Below are positions 1 through 6,504 of a stretch of DNA of 9,433 nucleotides, one piece after another; the stretch's first letter is position 1, and each line of letters starts with the position of its first letter. The translations under genes were made by a program, and so were the position numbers. The notes beneath the pieces were generated by a model. It saw only the letters and a program-made list of their open reading frames with translations, was not told the origin of the DNA and ran no database searches. The DNA comes from Alphaproteobacteria bacterium (lineage in GTDB: Bacteria; Pseudomonadota; Alphaproteobacteria; BOG-932; Roseiterribacteraceae), in the NCBI GenBank assembly GCA_903970575.1, contig CAJCJC010000349.1:1-9433 (forward strand). Direction: 5' to 3'.

Positions 1-439
1 GACCGGCGGCGAGATCATCGACCATGGCGGCCTGTGGTGCTTGCCGACCGTGGTGACAGGGGTCGACCATCAGATGCTTTTGATGCGGGAGGAAACCTTC
101 GGCCCAGTGCTCCCCGTCATGCGCTTTCAGGATGAAGACGAGGCGGTGGCCCTCGCCAATGACACTGTTTATGGGCTGAGCGCGGAAGTCTGCGGCCCGA
201 TCGATCGGGCGCGGCATATCGCTGCCCGCCTGAACGCCGGCGGCGTCTCGATCAATCGCTGGTTGAACCATATCGGCATGCGCAGCCTGGAGCAGGACAG
301 CTTCGGTTATTCCGGTTTCGGCCATTCCCGCATCGGGCGCGAGGGGTTCCTCAGATTTCATAAGCGGAAATCGATCGTCGCCTATGATGGTGGCGATCCC
401 GAGAAAGATTCGCCGATGGGGCGGGCGGCCTTTAGCTGA
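1..439 (+). CDS. Aldehyde dehydrogenase (NAD(P)-dependent), C-terminal part only
   Basis: The reading frame is open from base 2 and clearly continues beyond the left edge; the first in-frame TTG/ATG codons inside the window are internal. About 145 residues remain, which is the last third or less of a usual 480-500-residue aldehyde dehydrogenase. The visible part has the family's E-E-T-F-G-P-V motif, followed by the D-E-x-E-A-V-x-L-A-N-D-T-x-Y-G-L-S-A stretch, the A-x-x-L-N-A-G-G-V-S-I-N oligomerisation/substrate-pocket segment and the G-x-S-G-F-G-x-S-R-x-G-x-E-G-x-x-R-F-x-x-x-K ending. The catalytic Cys and general-base Glu lie outside the window and cannot be checked. The family oxidises an aldehyde to a carboxylate in the cytoplasm with NAD(P)+. 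The substrate cannot be told from this fragment. The SUMF1-domain lipoprotein gene follows after 18 bp, so the two are probably co-transcribed. Confidence 0.93.
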   Translation, partial: TGGEIIDHGGLWCLPTVVTGVDHQMLLMREETFGPVLPVMRFQDEDEAVALANDTVYGLSAEVCGPIDRARHIAARLNAGGVSINRWLNHIGMRSLEQDSFGYSGFGHSRIGREGFLRFHKRKSIVAYDGGDPEKDSPMGRAAFS

Positions 440-457
440 AATTAAGGGATTTCCGTA

Positions 458-1387
458 ATGATCATCCGGTTTCTCGCTGTTTTGGCGCTTGTGCTTGTCT
501 CCGCCGGCTGCCGCGGCCCCGCGGACGACCCGCATAAGAGTGTGGGCGCAAAATTCCAGGATTGTCCCGACTGCTCCCAAATGGTCGTTCTGCCAGCTGG
601 ATCGTTCGTCATGGGGTCGCCGGAAACAGAAGAGCTGCGATCGAGCCAGGAAGGGCCGCAGCATCGCGTCACCATCCCGCATCCGTTCGCCATGGCGATT
701 TATGACGTGACGCGCGATCAATACGCCGCTTTCGTCCGGGACACGCGGCGTCCAGCCGGCAAATCCTGCATCATCTTCCAGGATGGCGGCGCCAAAAAGA
801 CCGACGGCGCGGATTGGAGTTCGCTTGGCTTTCCTCAGACCGGCCGCGATCCCGTGCTCTGCGTCGATTGGGAGGATGTCCACGCCTATATCGCCTGGCT
901 GAACGCGAAGCTCGGTCGCACCGGCGCTCGACGCTATCGATTGCCGACTGAGGCGGAATGGGAATATGCCGACCGGGCGGGCACGACCACCCGCTTTTAC
1001 TGGGGCGACAGCGCCGAGGCCGCTTGCCAGTATGGCAACACGGCGGACGAAGCCGCCAAGAAAGCCTATCCGTTCCTGAAGACCGTCGATTGTAACGACG
1101 GCTTCGCCGGAAGCTCGCCGGTTGGGTCATTTCCGCCCAACGGCTTCGGACTCTACGATATGGCCGGGGATGTCTTCCAATGGATCGAGGATTGTTATCA
1201 TCCAAGCTATGACGGCGCGCCGTCCGACGGCTCGGCATGGATGACAGGCGAATGCGCCGAACATGTCATCCGCGGCGGCTCGCTGGGACATGTGCCCCGG
1301 CTTCTACGATCGGCCTATCGCTTCAAGGACCCCGTCGAGCACCAGAGTGTTTTCCTGGGCTTCCGGCTGGCGGAAAGTCTGGAGTAG
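458..1387 (+). CDS. SUMF1/formylglycine-generating-enzyme-like lipoprotein, catalytic cysteines absent
   Basis: 309 residues. The N-terminus is a lipoprotein signal: M-I-I-R, a hydrophobic stretch (residues 5-15) and lipobox V-S-A-G-C with the lipidated Cys at 18, so the protein is probably tethered in the periplasm. The rest is one SUMF1/EgtB/PvdO-type domain: L-P-A-G-S-F-V-M-G-S (45-54), V-T-R-D-Q-Y-A-A-F (84-92), P-V-x-x-V-D-W (132-138), R-Y-R-L-P-T-E-A-E-W-E-Y (159-170), G-L-Y-D-M-A-G-D-V-F-Q-W (231-242) and V-I-R-G-G-S (270-275), ending G-F-R-L. True FGE enzymes have two copper-binding catalytic cysteines just after R-G-G-S; here that segment (276-289) has none. The usual G-N-V-W-E-W is G-D-V-F-Q-W. 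Sulfatase activation is therefore unlikely; a structural or binding role, or another oxidase-type chemistry, is possible. Cysteine pairs (36/39, 190/212, 246/266) could form disulfides, which fits export. An AGGGA ribosome site lies 8 bases before the ATG. Confidence 0.88.
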   Translation: MIIRFLAVLALVLVSAGCRGPADDPHKSVGAKFQDCPDCSQMVVLPAGSFVMGSPETEELRSSQEGPQHRVTIPHPFAMAIYDVTRDQYAAFVRDTRRPAGKSCIIFQDGGAKKTDGADWSSLGFPQTGRDPVLCVDWEDVHAYIAWLNAKLGRTGARRYRLPTEAEWEYADRAGTTTRFYWGDSAEAACQYGNTADEAAKKAYPFLKTVDCNDGFAGSSPVGSFPPNGFGLYDMAGDVFQWIEDCYHPSYDGAPSDGSAWMTGECAEHVIRGGSLGHVPRLLRSAYRFKDPVEHQSVFLGFRLAESLE

Positions 1388-1388
1388 G

Positions 1389-2018
1389 TCACGGTTCCTC
1401 GCCGGAAAACGGCCTTCCAACAGCCGGTTGGGCGAGCGGCCACATGCGCCTAAGCGTATCGTCGCGCCGACTGAAATGATGCCAAAGCGCCGCCGCGACA
1501 TGCAGGGCGAGAAGCACGGCGCCGATATAGATCAGCCAAAGATGAGCATGCGCGAAGAAACCATAACCGTAAGTGTCGTCAACCGGACGCCGCGCGGCGA
1601 TCGGCGGCATCAGGTCGCGCTGGTTGAAAAACCATATCGGCGCAAGGCCGAAAACGGACAGAGCAAGCCAGCCAGAAACCGGCGCTAAAATCAGGATGGC
1701 GTAGAGGCCATAATGAGTGATTCTTGAAATCGGTCCTTGTAAGGGAAACGACCGATCGCCGGCCGGAACGGGACGAGCCCACCGCCACCCCAACCGGCCA
1801 AGCGTGAGCGCCAGAATAAGAAACCCGATCGTGTGATGGATTTGGCCGGCGAATTCGTGGAGCGCCAAACCCTGCGTGTCGCGCAACGACAGCGGGTAGG
1901 TGAAGCTCATGAGATAGCCCGCCGGAACGGCGACGCAGACGAGCAGAACCGTGCCCCAATGCAGCGCCTTGGAGAGCCCGCCCCATCGAATCGCCGCATT
2001 TTCCGGCATCGTCCCCAT
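1389..2018 (-). CDS. Cytochrome b561 (di-heme membrane cytochrome, YodB/CybB type)
   Basis: 209 residues with four predicted membrane helices (about 19-38, 58-76, 102-122 and 157-178), the normal size for the bacterial b561 family. Candidate heme ligands are in the family positions: His20 in A-L-H-W at helix 1, His62 in H-H-T-I-G at helix 2, and His157/159 and His173 in the last helix (A-H-A-H-L-W ... A-L-H-V-A-A-A-L-W-H-H-F). The C-terminal H-F-x-R-R-D-D-T-L-R-R-M signature is typical. Such proteins move electrons between quinol and a periplasmic or membrane partner; some act as superoxide:ubiquinone oxidoreductases. The start lies 7 bases after the DUF1838 stop codon with only a weak ribosome site, so translation probably depends on the upstream gene. 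A second ATG three codons in is also possible. The stop faces the SUMF1-gene stop with a single base between, leaving no room for a separate terminator. Confidence 0.92.
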   Translation of the reverse strand: MGTMPENAAIRWGGLSKALHWGTVLLVCVAVPAGYLMSFTYPLSLRDTQGLALHEFAGQIHHTIGFLILALTLGRLGWRWARPVPAGDRSFPLQGPISRITHYGLYAILILAPVSGWLALSVFGLAPIWFFNQRDLMPPIAARRPVDDTYGYGFFAHAHLWLIYIGAVLLALHVAAALWHHFSRRDDTLRRMWPLAQPAVGRPFSGEEP

Positions 2019-2025
2019 CTACCGA

Positions 2026-2901
2026 TTAGCCGAGCAGCGCCTTCCCCGGATTCCTGGCGATTTCGGGATACTCGCGGAGCATCAGCTTGCGCCAGGTCTC
2101 CGGCATCTCGTCGAAGGACGACGCCTTATAGCCCAGACCGCGCGAGTAATATTCGCCGGGCAGATCGCCCATTTGGAGCCAGGCCGGCCAATCATTAATA
2201 TCCGTGAAGGCGTGGCCCGCGGCCGGCATTTTCACCGAGGGATCGGCGACCTCGTGCAGAGGACCGAAATACGTGGTCAGATCGTTCACCCGGCTGCGTT
2301 CACCTGGGCCGGGGGGCGCCACCAGCAAATTATCCTGTTGAATCCACACCTGATCGCCCTGAATCCATGCGGGGCCCAGCGCGCCGATACTGGAAACGCC
2401 CGGAGCAACCTCGGCTTCCTTTCCCCCCATGACATTATAGCTGGCCTTTATCGGCTTGGGCGGCGCGAATTTGCGCGGCGCGGGCCGCCCATATTCGATA
2501 TCGATCGTTTTCTTGGTGAACGGGTTTTCGAATTTCTTGATATATTCGCCGGTCTCTAGATCGGTATAGAACGTAACGCCCATCCTGGTGACTTCGTAAC
2601 TGCCGCCGGGCAAGTCGCGGACCTTGAAGAAGCTGCCGATATGCATCTCCCAAAACGGAGTCAGTTCGGCGCCGACAAGGCCGTAACGCGTGCCCTGCAA
2701 ATGCCAGAATCCCAGCCGATCATCCATCGCATAGCCGAGCTTGCGGAAGATCAGCGACTGAACGTCCTTGTTGGTGAGATCGAGCGCCGTCGGCGGGTTG
2801 GGCGCGGCGGCATGCGCCTGAGCGGAAGCCAATGAGGCCGCGCCGACCGCGAACATCGCCTGCAATATCGGCCGGCGCCCAACTTCATTCCCTTCGGTCA
2901 T
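2026..2901 (-). CDS. DUF1838 family protein with Tat-type signal peptide
   Basis: 291 residues from the chosen ATG. The frame stays open upstream to another ATG at 2988, but the start at 2901 is preferred because GGGGA stands 5 bases before it and because the protein then begins with a clean export signal: G-R-R-P-I-L at residues 8-13, a hydrophobic Ala-rich core, and A-H-A around 29-31 as a probable cleavage site. The twin arginines and the moderate hydrophobicity favour the Tat route. The mature part matches DUF1838: a G-F-W-H-L-Q-G-T-R-Y-G-L-V block, then the region reading F-Y-T-D-L-E-T-G-E-Y followed by F-E-N-P-F-T-K-K-T-I-D-I. The family is found in proteobacteria and fungi and has no assigned reaction as far as I know. 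Tat export often goes with a bound cofactor, but no binding motif is evident. Being co-transcribed with cytochrome b561 suggests a periplasmic redox role; this is inference only. Confidence 0.85.
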   Translation of the reverse strand: MTEGNEVGRRPILQAMFAVGAASLASAQAHAAAPNPPTALDLTNKDVQSLIFRKLGYAMDDRLGFWHLQGTRYGLVGAELTPFWEMHIGSFFKVRDLPGGSYEVTRMGVTFYTDLETGEYIKKFENPFTKKTIDIEYGRPAPRKFAPPKPIKASYNVMGGKEAEVAPGVSSIGALGPAWIQGDQVWIQQDNLLVAPPGPGERSRVNDLTTYFGPLHEVADPSVKMPAAGHAFTDINDWPAWLQMGDLPGEYYSRGLGYKASSFDEMPETWRKLMLREYPEIARNPGKALLG

Positions 2902-2906
2902 ATTTG

Positions 2907-2911
2907 TCCCC
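2907..2911 (-). promoter_or_regulatory. Ribosome binding site deciding the DUF1838 start
   Basis: Read on the minus strand, GGGGA lies 5 bases before the ATG at 2901. The longer alternative start at 2988 would put a non-signal-like 29 residues before the twin-arginine motif and would run through the divergent promoter region, so this site fixes the start. Confidence 0.65.
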
Positions 2912-2970
2912 GTCCATGATTTGCTTTTTGTGTTATGCGGCGCTTCAAGGTCAATTTCGAGCGTAATCGT

Positions 2971-2998
2971 TTGGTCGGGAAACGCCACGCCCTATATC
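2971..2998 (+). promoter_or_regulatory. Possible sigma70-type promoter for the FAD oxidoreductase gene
   Basis: TTGGTC (2971-2976) and TATATC (2993-2998) are separated by 16 bases. The match to consensus is 3/6 and 4/6, so this is weak. It would place the transcript start near 3005, leaving a leader of about 85 bases that carries the hairpin and one repeat copy. Confidence 0.25.
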
Positions 2999-3000
2999 AC

Positions 3001-3057
3001 CTCAACCGAACTGCGGTCAGGAGCGCGAGTTGATCTCGCCTGCGCTAGGCTCAACCG
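3001..3057 (+). repeat. Two copies of an 8-bp direct repeat, 49 bp apart
   Basis: CTCAACCG occurs at 3001-3008 and again at 3050-3057. They lie either side of the hairpin at 3025-3039 and just downstream of the weak promoter-like pair. They could be operator half-sites, but no regulator gene is present in the window, and an 8-bp repeat over this span could arise by chance. Confidence 0.4.
3025..3039. repeat. Small inverted repeat in the divergent promoter region
   Basis: GCGAG and CTCGC form a perfect 5-bp inverted repeat around the 5-base loop TTGAT. It sits between the two direct repeat copies. A protein-binding operator is the most plausible role; it has no T-tract, so it is not a terminator. 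Confidence 0.35.
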
Positions 3058-3090
3058 GTATGGCGAAAGCCGTAAGCGACCTTTGGAGCG

Positions 3091-4503
3091 ATGCAATCGA
3101 TGGCACCGGCCTATGACGTGATTGTAATCGGCGCGGGAACCGCGGGTATTCCAACCGCCCTGTTCGCCGCGGCGAGAGGCGCGACGGTTCTTTTGATAGA
3201 CGCCGCCGACAGGATTGGCGGCACGCTCCATCTCTCCAGCGCGAGTATCAGCGCGGCGGGCGCGGAGCGACAAAGGACCAGGGGCATCGTCGATTCCGCG
3301 GAGCGCCATTTCCAGGATTGCTTGAGGATCAACCACGGCACGGGCGACCTCGGAAAGCTTCGCCTCTGGACCGAAAACGCCGCGGCCACGGTGGACTGGC
3401 TGTTCGAAAATGGTTTGGCGATGGGGCCGGACCAGCCGGAGCTGAATTGGTCGCACGAGTATTACGACGTCGCCCGCACATTCACCCCGCCGCGCGGCGG
3501 CCTCGACTGCATCGATGTGCTTCTGCCGCTCTTGCAGGCCGAAATCGACCGGGGGCGCATCGATTTGCGGCTGAATACGCGGATGAGGGCGTTGAGGACG
3601 ACGCCGGACGGCGCGGTCGAGGGCGCCCTGACCATCAATGTGGACGGCGTCGAGCAGGTTTTCGTCGGCCGCAATACCATCCTTGCCTGCGGCGGCTATA
3701 ATTTCAGCGAAACCTTCTGGGGGGTTCTGCATGGCAGGCCGCGCCGAACCTATGCCTATCCCCAGTCGATGGGCGAAGGCCTAACCGCCGCGCGCCGTCT
3801 TGGCGCGTATGTCAACTATACCGATGATTTTCTGCCGACATTCGGAGGCACGGTCGATATCGACAATCCGAATACCTACTGGGTCCATACCCGGGTTGGG
3901 CCGGCAAGGCGCGCGCCATGGGAGATATCGCTGAACCTGAACGGAACGCGATTCATGGCGGAGGACAATCCAAGCCCGGATGCGCGGGAGCGCGCGCTGG
4001 CGGCGCAGCCCGACATGGCGTTCTGGTCGGTCTACGACAGCGCGATCCAGCGCGATGCGCCGCCGTTATTCCTATGGCCGCGAGAAAAAATTGAAAGAGC
4101 CTTCGCGTCCCATGCGGATTTTCGCGTGGCGAATTCGGTCGAGGAACTGGCGACGGCGTGCGGCCTTCCGCCTGGGGCGGTGGCGTTATCGGTCGCGCGC
4201 TATAACGCCGGTCAAGCGGTCGGTTCCGACGAATTTGGGCGCAAACACATGCCGGCCCCGCTAGTCGAGGGACCGTTCTTCGCCGTCAAGCATTACGGAT
4301 GTTGCGTCGTTAGCCCCGCGGGAGTTGCGACCGATGACAACTTCCGTGTTCTAAGGGAAGACGGCGAGCCGATTCCCAATCTTTACGCAGCCGGCGAAAT
4401 CCTCGGCATGGGCATTTTCGGATATGCCTTCCTTGGCGGCGCGATGGTCAGTTCGGCAATGACCTTCGGCAGGCTGCTTGGGGATCGCATACTCGCCTGG
4501 TAG
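3091..4503 (+). CDS. FAD-dependent oxidoreductase, fumarate reductase/3-ketosteroid dehydrogenase superfamily
   Basis: 470 residues, cytoplasmic, with no signal peptide or membrane helix. The N-terminal dinucleotide fold is clear: V-I-V-I-G-A-G-T-A-G (GxGxxG at 14-19), the acidic end of the second strand (Asp37) and R-I-G-G (41-44). I-L-A-C-G-G-Y-N (197-204) is the second FAD-contact motif. The C-terminal block reads G-V-A-T-D-D-N-F-R ... G-E-P-I-P-N-L-Y-A-A-G-E-I (411-437), followed by a Gly-rich stretch and G-R-L-L-G-D, as in FAD_binding_2 flavoproteins (fumarate and urocanate reductases, flavocytochrome c, 3-oxosteroid 1-dehydrogenase). There is no heme or flavin-attachment N-domain. It probably adds or removes hydrogen across an activated C-C bond. 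The direction and substrate are not decidable here. Two in-frame ATGs (3091, 3100) share a GGAG at 3085-3088, spaced 2 and 11 bases away; neither is ideal, so the true start may be 3 codons later. Confidence 0.9.
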   Translation: MQSMAPAYDVIVIGAGTAGIPTALFAAARGATVLLIDAADRIGGTLHLSSASISAAGAERQRTRGIVDSAERHFQDCLRINHGTGDLGKLRLWTENAAATVDWLFENGLAMGPDQPELNWSHEYYDVARTFTPPRGGLDCIDVLLPLLQAEIDRGRIDLRLNTRMRALRTTPDGAVEGALTINVDGVEQVFVGRNTILACGGYNFSETFWGVLHGRPRRTYAYPQSMGEGLTAARRLGAYVNYTDDFLPTFGGTVDIDNPNTYWVHTRVGPARRAPWEISLNLNGTRFMAEDNPSPDARERALAAQPDMAFWSVYDSAIQRDAPPLFLWPREKIERAFASHADFRVANSVEELATACGLPPGAVALSVARYNAGQAVGSDEFGRKHMPAPLVEGPFFAVKHYGCCVVSPAGVATDDNFRVLREDGEPIPNLYAAGEILGMGIFGYAFLGGAMVSSAMTFGRLLGDRILAW

Positions 4504-4506
4504 GGA
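4502..4506 (+). promoter_or_regulatory. Ribosome binding site for the MFS transporter GTG start
   Basis: AGGGA overlaps the stop codon of the FAD oxidoreductase gene and stands 7 bases before GTG at 4514. It favours that start over the ATG at 4478, which would overlap the upstream gene and add a non-hydrophobic 12-residue tail. Confidence 0.6.
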
Positions 4507-4513
4507 ACCACGC

Positions 4514-6064
4514 GTGCTTAATAAACCAGTAACCGTCGAAATTCTCTCCGACGACGCGGAAAAGATCGCGCAAGGCCGCCGGTTCAAAGCCGTCTTTCCT
4601 GGCCTGCTGATGATCCTGGCCCTGGCCGCGCTGGACCAGAACATCGTTTCGACCGCGCTGCCCCGAATCGTGAGCAGCCTTGGCGGCCTGGGGCAGATCG
4701 CCTGGGTGGTGACGGCCTTCCTGTTGTGCTCCACGGTGACGACTCCGCTCTATGGCAAGCTCAGCGATATGTATGGGCGTAAGCGGCTCTTCTTCGTCGC
4801 CGTGCTGATCTTTCTGTTCGGCTCCATCCTCTGCGGTCTGGCGGGCACGATGGAACAGCTGATCCTGTTCCGAGGCGTGCAGGGACTGGGCGCGGGCGGC
4901 CTTGTGACGCTAACGCAAACCACCATCGGCGATTTCGTGCCGCCTCGGGAGCGGGCGAAATACCAAGGCTATTTTTCGGCGGTCATCACCCTTTGCAGCA
5001 TCGCCGGTCCCCTGCTCGGCGGCGTTATTACCGAAGCTCTTTCTTGGCGCTGGATTTTTTACGTCAATGTTCCGATTGGCGCGGTGGCCTTGACGATCAT
5101 CGGAATCGGTCTGCCCCGAGGGCTGACGTCCAAGAAACATGACGTCGACTACACCGGAATCGTGCTGCTGACATTCTCGACCACCGCCTTCCTGTCTCTT
5201 CTTGGCCTCGCCGGCAAATCGAGCGGCGGGATCGTCGTGACGCTCGCGGTCGCGGCGATACTCGGCTCCGGTCTGTTGATCTGGCGTGAAACGGTCGCCG
5301 CGGAGCCGGTCATTCCGCTCAAATTGTTTCGCAACCGGGTTTTCGTGGTCGCGACGATGGCGACCTCGCTCAACTTCGTCGCTCTACAGGGCGTTGGGCT
5401 ATTCCTGCCGCTGTTCTTTCAGCTGGTCCTGGGCATGAGCCCATCCCATGCGGGATTGATGACCGTGCCGTTGATGTTGGGCCTGATCGCCTCGTCGATC
5501 GCGGGTGGCAGGATCGTATCCGCGATCGGGCGCTATAAACTGCTTCCGGTCGTCGGATTGGCGTTGGTCGCGATCGCGGATTTCTCGCTCTCCCGCGTGG
5601 TCGCGAGCCAGGAGACGCGCATGGCCTTGATGCTGAGCCTGATCTTCCTGCTCGGAATAGGCTCCGGCCTCGTTCTTCCCATTCTGACGATGGCCCTTCA
5701 GAACGCGGTCGATCCCGCCGACCTCGGCGCGGCGACCGCGACATCGATCTTCTTTCGAACGCTGGGCGGCGCCTTTGGCGTTACGCTGGCGGGGACAATC
5801 ATGAATTGGCGGGTCCAGGCCGCGCTTCCCGGTGGCTTGGGCGCCAACGGCGCCGCGATCCGCGATCTGCTGACCTCGGACGCGGCGTCCGCCGGCGCGG
5901 CGATGTCGGCGCGGGACCACGCGATAATCGGCGCGTATCAACATGGGCTGAGTTCGGTCTATCTTATGGCCGCGTGCTTCGCGGTCGCCGCGTTCCTGTG
6001 CGTCCGGTTCTTGCCGGAGCGTCCGCTGCGCGGAGCGATGATCAAGGCGCGAACGGCGCCGTGA
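4514..6064 (+). CDS. MFS drug/metabolite exporter, DHA2 (EmrB/QacA) family
   Basis: 516 residues from the GTG, the normal length of the 14-helix DHA2 family. Visible signatures: L-D-Q-N-I-V-S-T-A-L-P in helix 1 (40-50, the D1 motif), G-K-L-S-D-M-Y-G-R-K-R (81-91, motif A), L-F-R-G-V-Q-G-L-G-A-G-G (118-129, motif B with Arg120), and G-P-L-L-G-G (165-170, antiporter motif C). Repeated hydrophobic spans run to the C-terminus. The family exports hydrophobic, often toxic, compounds in exchange for protons across the inner membrane. The start is 10 bases after the FAD oxidoreductase stop, so the two are almost surely one transcript. The exported compound may be the substrate or product of that enzyme. 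Motif C argues for efflux rather than uptake. Confidence 0.94.
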   Translation: MLNKPVTVEILSDDAEKIAQGRRFKAVFPGLLMILALAALDQNIVSTALPRIVSSLGGLGQIAWVVTAFLLCSTVTTPLYGKLSDMYGRKRLFFVAVLIFLFGSILCGLAGTMEQLILFRGVQGLGAGGLVTLTQTTIGDFVPPRERAKYQGYFSAVITLCSIAGPLLGGVITEALSWRWIFYVNVPIGAVALTIIGIGLPRGLTSKKHDVDYTGIVLLTFSTTAFLSLLGLAGKSSGGIVVTLAVAAILGSGLLIWRETVAAEPVIPLKLFRNRVFVVATMATSLNFVALQGVGLFLPLFFQLVLGMSPSHAGLMTVPLMLGLIASSIAGGRIVSAIGRYKLLPVVGLALVAIADFSLSRVVASQETRMALMLSLIFLLGIGSGLVLPILTMALQNAVDPADLGAATATSIFFRTLGGAFGVTLAGTIMNWRVQAALPGGLGANGAAIRDLLTSDAASAGAAMSARDHAIIGAYQHGLSSVYLMAACFAVAAFLCVRFLPERPLRGAMIKARTAP

Positions 6065-6089
6065 TCCCGAGCGTTTAACCGGGGAAGAG

Positions 6090-6103
6090 ACGCCGGCCGG
6101 CGT
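6090..6103. repeat. Perfect 14-bp GC-rich palindrome between MFS and small-protein genes
   Basis: ACGCCGGCCGGCGT is its own reverse complement and lies in the 79-bp gap between the transporter and the 110-residue protein. As RNA it could fold with a 5-bp stem and a GGCC loop, followed by only three T residues, so it is at best a weak terminator or attenuator. It could equally be an operator or a chance palindrome in GC-rich DNA. Confidence 0.35.
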
Positions 6104-6143
6104 TTCGAGAGTGGCCTGAACAACTGATCGAGGATTTCCCGCG

Positions 6144-6476
6144 ATGGCGGCTGACAAGGATACCGCAACCCATACCGTGGCGTTCATTCCGGCCCGTCCC
6201 GGCGACATGGCCTATACCGACCGAGAGGTGTTCCTGGGCCACCCGATGATCGACAATCTGGTCAAGATCGTTCTCGAGCTGGGCGCAGAGACATGGGCCA
6301 ACCGCAGAAGGTTGCGCATCGTCGAACAATTGCTGGAGTCAGGCGGAGCCGTGACGCGAGAGGCGATCGAGACCCATATCATGCCCAAGGACGAGCAAGC
6401 CGAGCTGCAAAGGGAACGCGACGCCTTCGTCCGCCGCGTCTACGGCGTTTTGGCGCGAGACCCCGAAGCATCGTAA
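6144..6476 (+). CDS. Hypothetical protein, 110 residues, paired with a methyltransferase
   Basis: I do not recognise this family. The gene is supported by GAGGA 9 bases before the ATG, by its position in a same-strand run and by its close spacing (28 bp) to the next gene. The protein is soluble, has no signal peptide, cysteine or membrane helix, and looks mostly helical. After an N-terminal stretch with a Pro/Gly-rich part (residues 14-20), residues 35-100 hold predicted amphipathic helices: one around 38-48, a basic one with R-R-R at 54-56 running to about 65, and a highly charged C-terminal one (80-103). It could be a small subunit, chaperone or substrate-binding partner of the methyltransferase encoded next to it. 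It carries no recognisable DNA-binding helix-turn-helix, though its basic helix makes a regulator possible. Confidence 0.75.
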   Translation: MAADKDTATHTVAFIPARPGDMAYTDREVFLGHPMIDNLVKIVLELGAETWANRRRLRIVEQLLESGGAVTREAIETHIMPKDEQAELQRERDAFVRRVYGVLARDPEAS

Positions 6477-6491
6477 CGTGAAATTGGTTAT

Positions 6492-6498
6492 GGAGGAG
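6492..6498 (+). promoter_or_regulatory. Strong ribosome binding site deciding the methyltransferase start
   Basis: GGAGGAG stands 6 to 8 bases before the ATG at 6505. The frame is open back to a GTG at 6478, but that codon lies upstream of this near-perfect site and has no ribosome site of its own, so 6505 is the start. Confidence 0.75.
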
Positions 6499-6504
6499 AG
6501 GGCC

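Larger units (their letters stand above)
2902..3090. promoter_or_regulatory. Divergent intergenic control region
   Basis: 189 bases separate the divergent DUF1838 and FAD oxidoreductase starts, by far the longest non-coding stretch in the window. It must hold the promoter of the minus-strand pair and probably that of the plus-strand run. It contains a weak plus-strand promoter-like pair (2971-2998), a TTGACC hexamer on the minus strand (2949-2954, without a convincing partner -10; CATAAC follows too closely), a 5-bp-stem inverted repeat and two copies of an 8-bp direct repeat. No small gene with a ribosome site is evident in it. Confidence 0.6.

Noticed and set aside
1385..1391. Similar TAGGTC at both tail-to-tail junctions (1385 and 7573)
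   Set aside because: Six bases that include a stop codon are expected by chance; no hairpin or T-tract is attached to either.
2945..2955. TCAAGGTCA motif in the intergenic region
   Set aside because: It resembles a eukaryotic nuclear-receptor site, which has no meaning in a bacterial promoter.
2026..2988. Longer DUF1838 reading starting at 2988
   Set aside because: It puts 29 residues of no signal character before the twin-arginine motif, runs through the divergent promoter region and lacks the GGGGA site seen before 2901.
2992..3732. 246-codon open frame on the minus strand
   Set aside because: It is antisense to the FAD oxidoreductase, whose motifs are unmistakable; the composition is typical of a shadow frame.
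5399..6208. 269-codon open frame on the minus strand
   Set aside because: It lies antisense to the MFS gene, is rich in Arg/Gln/Gly as expected for GC-rich shadow frames and resembles no family.
6478..6504. GTG start of the methyltransferase at 6478
   Set aside because: It lies upstream of the GGAGGAG site that is correctly spaced for the ATG at 6505.
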